Shown here piece by piece: positions 61,392 through 64,000 of a stretch of DNA of 64,000 nt. The translations under genes and the position numbers were made by a program. Each line of letters starts with the position of its first letter. Positions within the stretch are counted from its first letter, which is position 1. The notes under the pieces were generated by a model. It saw only the letters and a program-made list of their open reading frames with translations, was not told the DNA's origin and did not search any database. Source of the DNA: Duganella sp. CF402 (GTDB taxonomy: Bacteria > Pseudomonadota > Gammaproteobacteria > Burkholderiales > Burkholderiaceae_D); NCBI RefSeq assembly GCF_900109645.1, contig NZ_FOBG01000003.1, positions 62,001 through 126,000 of the forward strand. The letters run 5' to 3'.

Positions 61392-62891
61392 ATGAAACTC
61401 AGCGTTGCGCAAAAACTGTCGCTGCTGGCCGGCGCCGCCCTGACCGGCATCGCGCTGCTGGCGGGACTGGGCCAGTACCAGATGGACGAGGTCTACGATG
61501 CCGCCAACTTCTCCACCGTCAACACGGTGCCCAGCCTGGTGACGCTGGACCGCCTGCGCGACAGCTACCTGCGCATGCGCCTGCGCCTCGCCACCCACGT
61601 GCTGAACAAAGATGAAAAGCGCTTCCCCGAGCTCGACAAGCAAGTCGAGGACATGCGCAAGCTGGTCGATGAAAGCCTGAAGAAGTACGAGGCCTTGCTG
61701 GCCGACGACAAGGACAAGGGCCTGTACAACCGCGAGAAAGAGGCCTGGGCCAAGGCGCAGCCGCTGGTCGAGTCCGTCCTGCAGGAATCGCGCCTCAACC
61801 ACAACGACAAGGCGGCGGCCATGCTGGACCAGATACGCCCGTCCATGCAAACCATGCAGACCGCCATCGAGGAACACTTCGACTACAACGTCGTACTGGG
61901 CCAGCAAGGCGCCGAGCGCGCGGTGGCGGCCAAGAAAGCGGCGATGCGCAGCGCCATCATCATTGCCGTGGTCACGCTGGCGGTGGTGGCCCTGATCAGC
62001 GTGTTCATCGCGCGCGCCCTGCTCAAGCAGCTCGGCGGCGAACCGGACTACGCGGCCGACATCGTCAACCGGGTGGCCAACGGCGACCTGACCGTCCAGG
62101 TGCGGCTCAAGCCGGGCGACACCACCAGCCTGCTGGCGGCCATGAACGGCATGGTCGGCAACCTGTCGCGCGTAGTGACCGAGGTCAACGACGGCGCCGA
62201 GGCGCTGGCCTCGGCCTCGGAGGAAGTCAGCGCCACCGCGCAATCGCTGTCGCAGGGCGCCAGCGAACAGGCGGCGGCAGCCGAGGAGTCGAGCGCGGCG
62301 ATCGAACAGATGTCGGCTTCGATCGCGCAAAATACGGAAAACGCCAAGGTTACCGACGGCATGGCCGGCAAGGCCGCGCAGGAAGCCGGCGAAGGCGGCG
62401 AGGCGGTGCGCTCGACCGTGTCGGCGATGCGCGAGATCGCCAAGAAGATCGGCATCATCGACGACATCGCCTACCAGACCAACCTGCTGGCGTTGAACGC
62501 GGCGATCGAAGCGGCGCGCGCCGGCGAGCATGGCAAGGGCTTTGCGGTGGTGGCGGCCGAGGTGCGCAAGCTGGCCGAACGCAGCCAGGTGGCGGCGCAG
62601 GAAATTGAACAGGTGGCCTCGGGCAGCGTGTCGCTGGCTGAGAAAGCCGGCTCGCTGCTCGACACCATGCTGCCCAACATCAAGCGCACCTCGGACCTGG
62701 TACAGGAGATTACGGCAGCGTCGGAAGAACAATCGGCCGGCGCCGGCCAGATCAATTCGGCCATGAGCCAGCTGAGCCAGACCACCCAGATGAACGCCTC
62801 CAGCTCGGAACAACTGGCCGCCACCGCCGAAGAGATGAGCGGCCAGGCCGAACAGTTGCAAACCTCGATGGCGTTCTTCCGCGTCCGCTAG
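61392..62891 (+). CDS. Methyl-accepting chemotaxis protein
   Basis: The ATG at 61392 follows GGAGGAG. The 499-residue receptor has membrane helices at about 8-28 and 186-208, a four-helix-bundle-type periplasmic domain between, a HAMP domain (about 210-265) and a cytoplasmic signalling domain whose tip ([22 protein letters not shown]) is fully conserved. It feeds the CheA/CheW pathway. The GGDEF-EAL gene just upstream and the CheW-domain gene nearby suggest a shared motility/attachment role. It is convergent with the next gene. Confidence 0.95.
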   Translation: MKLSVAQKLSLLAGAALTGIALLAGLGQYQMDEVYDAANFSTVNTVPSLVTLDRLRDSYLRMRLRLATHVLNKDEKRFPELDKQVEDMRKLVDESLKKYEALLADDKDKGLYNREKEAWAKAQPLVESVLQESRLNHNDKAAAMLDQIRPSMQTMQTAIEEHFDYNVVLGQQGAERAVAAKKAAMRSAIIIAVVTLAVVALISVFIARALLKQLGGEPDYAADIVNRVANGDLTVQVRLKPGDTTSLLAAMNGMVGNLSRVVTEVNDGAEALASASEEVSATAQSLSQGASEQAAAAEESSAAIEQMSASIAQNTENAKVTDGMAGKAAQEAGEGGEAVRSTVSAMREIAKKIGIIDDIAYQTNLLALNAAIEAARAGEHGKGFAVVAAEVRKLAERSQVAAQEIEQVASGSVSLAEKAGSLLDTMLPNIKRTSDLVQEITAASEEQSAGAGQINSAMSQLSQTTQMNASSSEQLAATAEEMSGQAEQLQTSMAFFRVR

Positions 62892-62894
62892 TTT

Positions 62895-63761
62895 TTACTG
62901 CACGAAGCTCACGCGCTTGCCGCTGACGTTGCGCTGCGACGGATTGCCGTACACCGTCACGCTGCCGGAACCGTTGGCGGCCGCCACCACCGACTGCGTG
63001 ACGGCGGCAGAAATGCTGCCCGAACCGTTGGTGTTCAGTTCCGCAGTCTGGCTGGTGAGGCTGGCCAGGTCGGCACTGCCGGAGCCGTTGGTGCGCACGG
63101 TCATATTGCGCACACTGCCACTGGCGTTGGCGCCGCCCGAACCGTTCAGTTCGAGGTTCAGCTGATCGCCGTTGACGCGCCCCAGCGTCAGCCGGCCCGA
63201 ACCGCTCACGCGCGCCGCGATGGCGCTGCTATCGAGGCCGGACGCATTCAGGCCGCCGGAGCCATTCATGCGCACATCGAGATTCGACACGTAGCCGTTG
63301 ACACGCACCGCGCGCGAACCGTTCAGCGCCAGGCTGAGCGGACCGCCGCTCAAGCCGCTGATATTCATCGCCCCCGAACCGTTGGCATCCACCTGGTGCA
63401 AGGTCGGCGTGGTGTACGTGACGCGCAGCGGATGGCTGGTGCGGACATTGCCATCCACCCAAACACGCAAGGTGCCGGTGCTGGCGTCGGTGCGCAGCAG
63501 CGGCAGGATATTGCTGTCGCCCTCCACCTGCAGCGAGGTGCCCTGGCCGACGCGGATCTCGACCTGCATCGGGCCGTTGACGTCGATGGCGTCCAGCGTG
63601 GCGACCTGACGGGTTTCGGTGGCGTTCTGGCCGTTGCCCTGCACCGCATCGCTGCTGAAGGCCGACTTGTAATGCACGCCGCCGTCGCCATCGGGCACCA
63701 CGATAACGGCGCAGCCGGCGAGGATGGACAGGGTGGCGAGGGCGATGAGGGTGCGGCGCAT
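62895..63761 (-). CDS. GIN/DUF2807-type lipoprotein with N-G-S-G repeats
   Basis: A 288-residue lipoprotein (lipobox LSILAGC, cysteine 17). The second half has about eight repeats beginning N-G-S-G (NGSGAMNISG, NGSGGLNASG, NGSGGANASG, NGSGSADL, NGSGSISA, NGSGSVTVYG) spaced 18-25 residues apart, suggesting a regular beta-helix. It belongs with the DUF2807 head GIN proteins. The function is unknown; an adhesive or envelope role is an inference. It ends three bases from the chemoreceptor stop. Confidence 0.87.
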   Translation of the reverse strand: MRRTLIALATLSILAGCAVIVVPDGDGGVHYKSAFSSDAVQGNGQNATETRQVATLDAIDVNGPMQVEIRVGQGTSLQVEGDSNILPLLRTDASTGTLRVWVDGNVRTSHPLRVTYTTPTLHQVDANGSGAMNISGLSGGPLSLALNGSRAVRVNGYVSNLDVRMNGSGGLNASGLDSSAIAARVSGSGRLTLGRVNGDQLNLELNGSGGANASGSVRNMTVRTNGSGSADLASLTSQTAELNTNGSGSISAAVTQSVVAAANGSGSVTVYGNPSQRNVSGKRVSFVQ

Positions 63762-63852
63762 GATGGCGATTCCTTGAAGTTATAATGCCGCCACTATAGC
63801 CAGCGCCCCGGCGCCGCGTCCGCGCCGTGCGACAAACGGTAGAAAACAAGGA

Positions 63853-64000
63853 ATGAAACGCGCAATGACGACCTCCGACCAGCCAAACCAGTCAGACCTG
63901 ATAGACCTGCGTGACCGCACCCGCCAATTCGCGCTCGCCCGCAACTGGGCGCAATACCATACGCCCAAGAACCTGGCGATGGCCATGTCGGTGGAAGTGG
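63853..64000 (+). CDS. MazG-like nucleotide pyrophosphohydrolase, truncated by window end
   Basis: The frame from ATG 63853 (alternative ATG 63865) runs off the window. The visible 49 residues include LRDRTRQFALARNWAQYHTPKNLAMAMSVEV, matching the N-terminal helices of the RS21-C6/MazG-like pyrophosphohydrolases that hydrolyse non-canonical dNTPs. The metal-binding glutamates lie beyond the edge. AAGGA precedes the first ATG directly, so the second may be the real start. Confidence 0.8.
   Translation, partial: MKRAMTTSDQPNQSDLIDLRDRTRQFALARNWAQYHTPKNLAMAMSVEV

Overview
The window looks like chromosomal DNA of a high-GC betaproteobacterium of the Oxalobacteraceae, in the Massilia / Duganella / Janthinobacterium range. 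The evidence is the GC-rich codon use, two PEP-CTERM exported proteins, many secreted peptidases (S8, S9, M20), large TonB-dependent receptors, and a TonB receptor / flavin halogenase / SapC / cupin cassette next to a LacI regulator. The genus assignment is an inference from gene content, not from a marker gene.

Layout. 1-2.6 kb: the start of a truncated leftward gene, a conserved hypothetical protein and two small exported proteins. 2.5-9.8 kb (leftward): a PEP-CTERM protein co-transcribed with a large subtilisin, an S9 peptidase whose stop codon lies inside an 11-bp tandem repeat, and an orphan periplasmic binding-type protein. 9.86-11.25 kb: a TetR regulator and an SDR oxidoreductase that share a 20-bp operator. 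11.6-17.7 kb: a hemerythrin-like protein, then a leftward group of two M20 peptidases and a TonB receptor. 17.8-25.5 kb: a GlxA-type AraC regulator coupled to an MFS transporter, an S9 peptidase with a GH13 amylase, and another M20 peptidase. 25.6-27.4 kb: tRNA-Phe(GAA) followed by a small AT-rich island with two unrecognised genes, bounded by a 19-bp near-perfect copy of part of the tRNA. 27.5-33.8 kb: GH39 glycosidase, ArsR/SRPBCC pair, ParA-like ATPase, and GntR / cysteine hydrolase / PLP-lyase operon. 33.8-42.1 kb: a patchier region with two decayed genes (FAD-linked oxidase, S9 peptidase), a membrane patatin, an NHL-repeat lipoprotein, a PEP-CTERM protein, a second binding-type protein, a coiled-coil protein and a HigBA toxin-antitoxin pair.

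42.0-55.2 kb is the best-organised functional block. A LacI regulator and a secreted polysaccharide deacetylase diverge from a TonB receptor. Three LacI-type palindromes lie between them. Downstream come flavin halogenase-like, SapC, JmjC-like cupin, second halogenase-like, and a lipoprotein pullulanase. This reads as a carbohydrate (probably alpha-glucan) uptake locus carrying a halogenase/SapC/cupin cassette of unclear role.

55.3-64 kb: a PsiF-repeat protein, then a signalling group: a soluble cache/CheW protein, a membrane GGDEF-EAL protein and a methyl-accepting chemotaxis protein, with two GIN/DUF2807-type exported proteins interspersed. The window ends inside a MazG-like nucleotide pyrophosphohydrolase gene. 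No CRISPR array, rRNA, transposase or integrase was seen. The most promising candidate for something undescribed is the two-gene tRNA-Phe island. The halogenase/SapC/cupin cassette is second.
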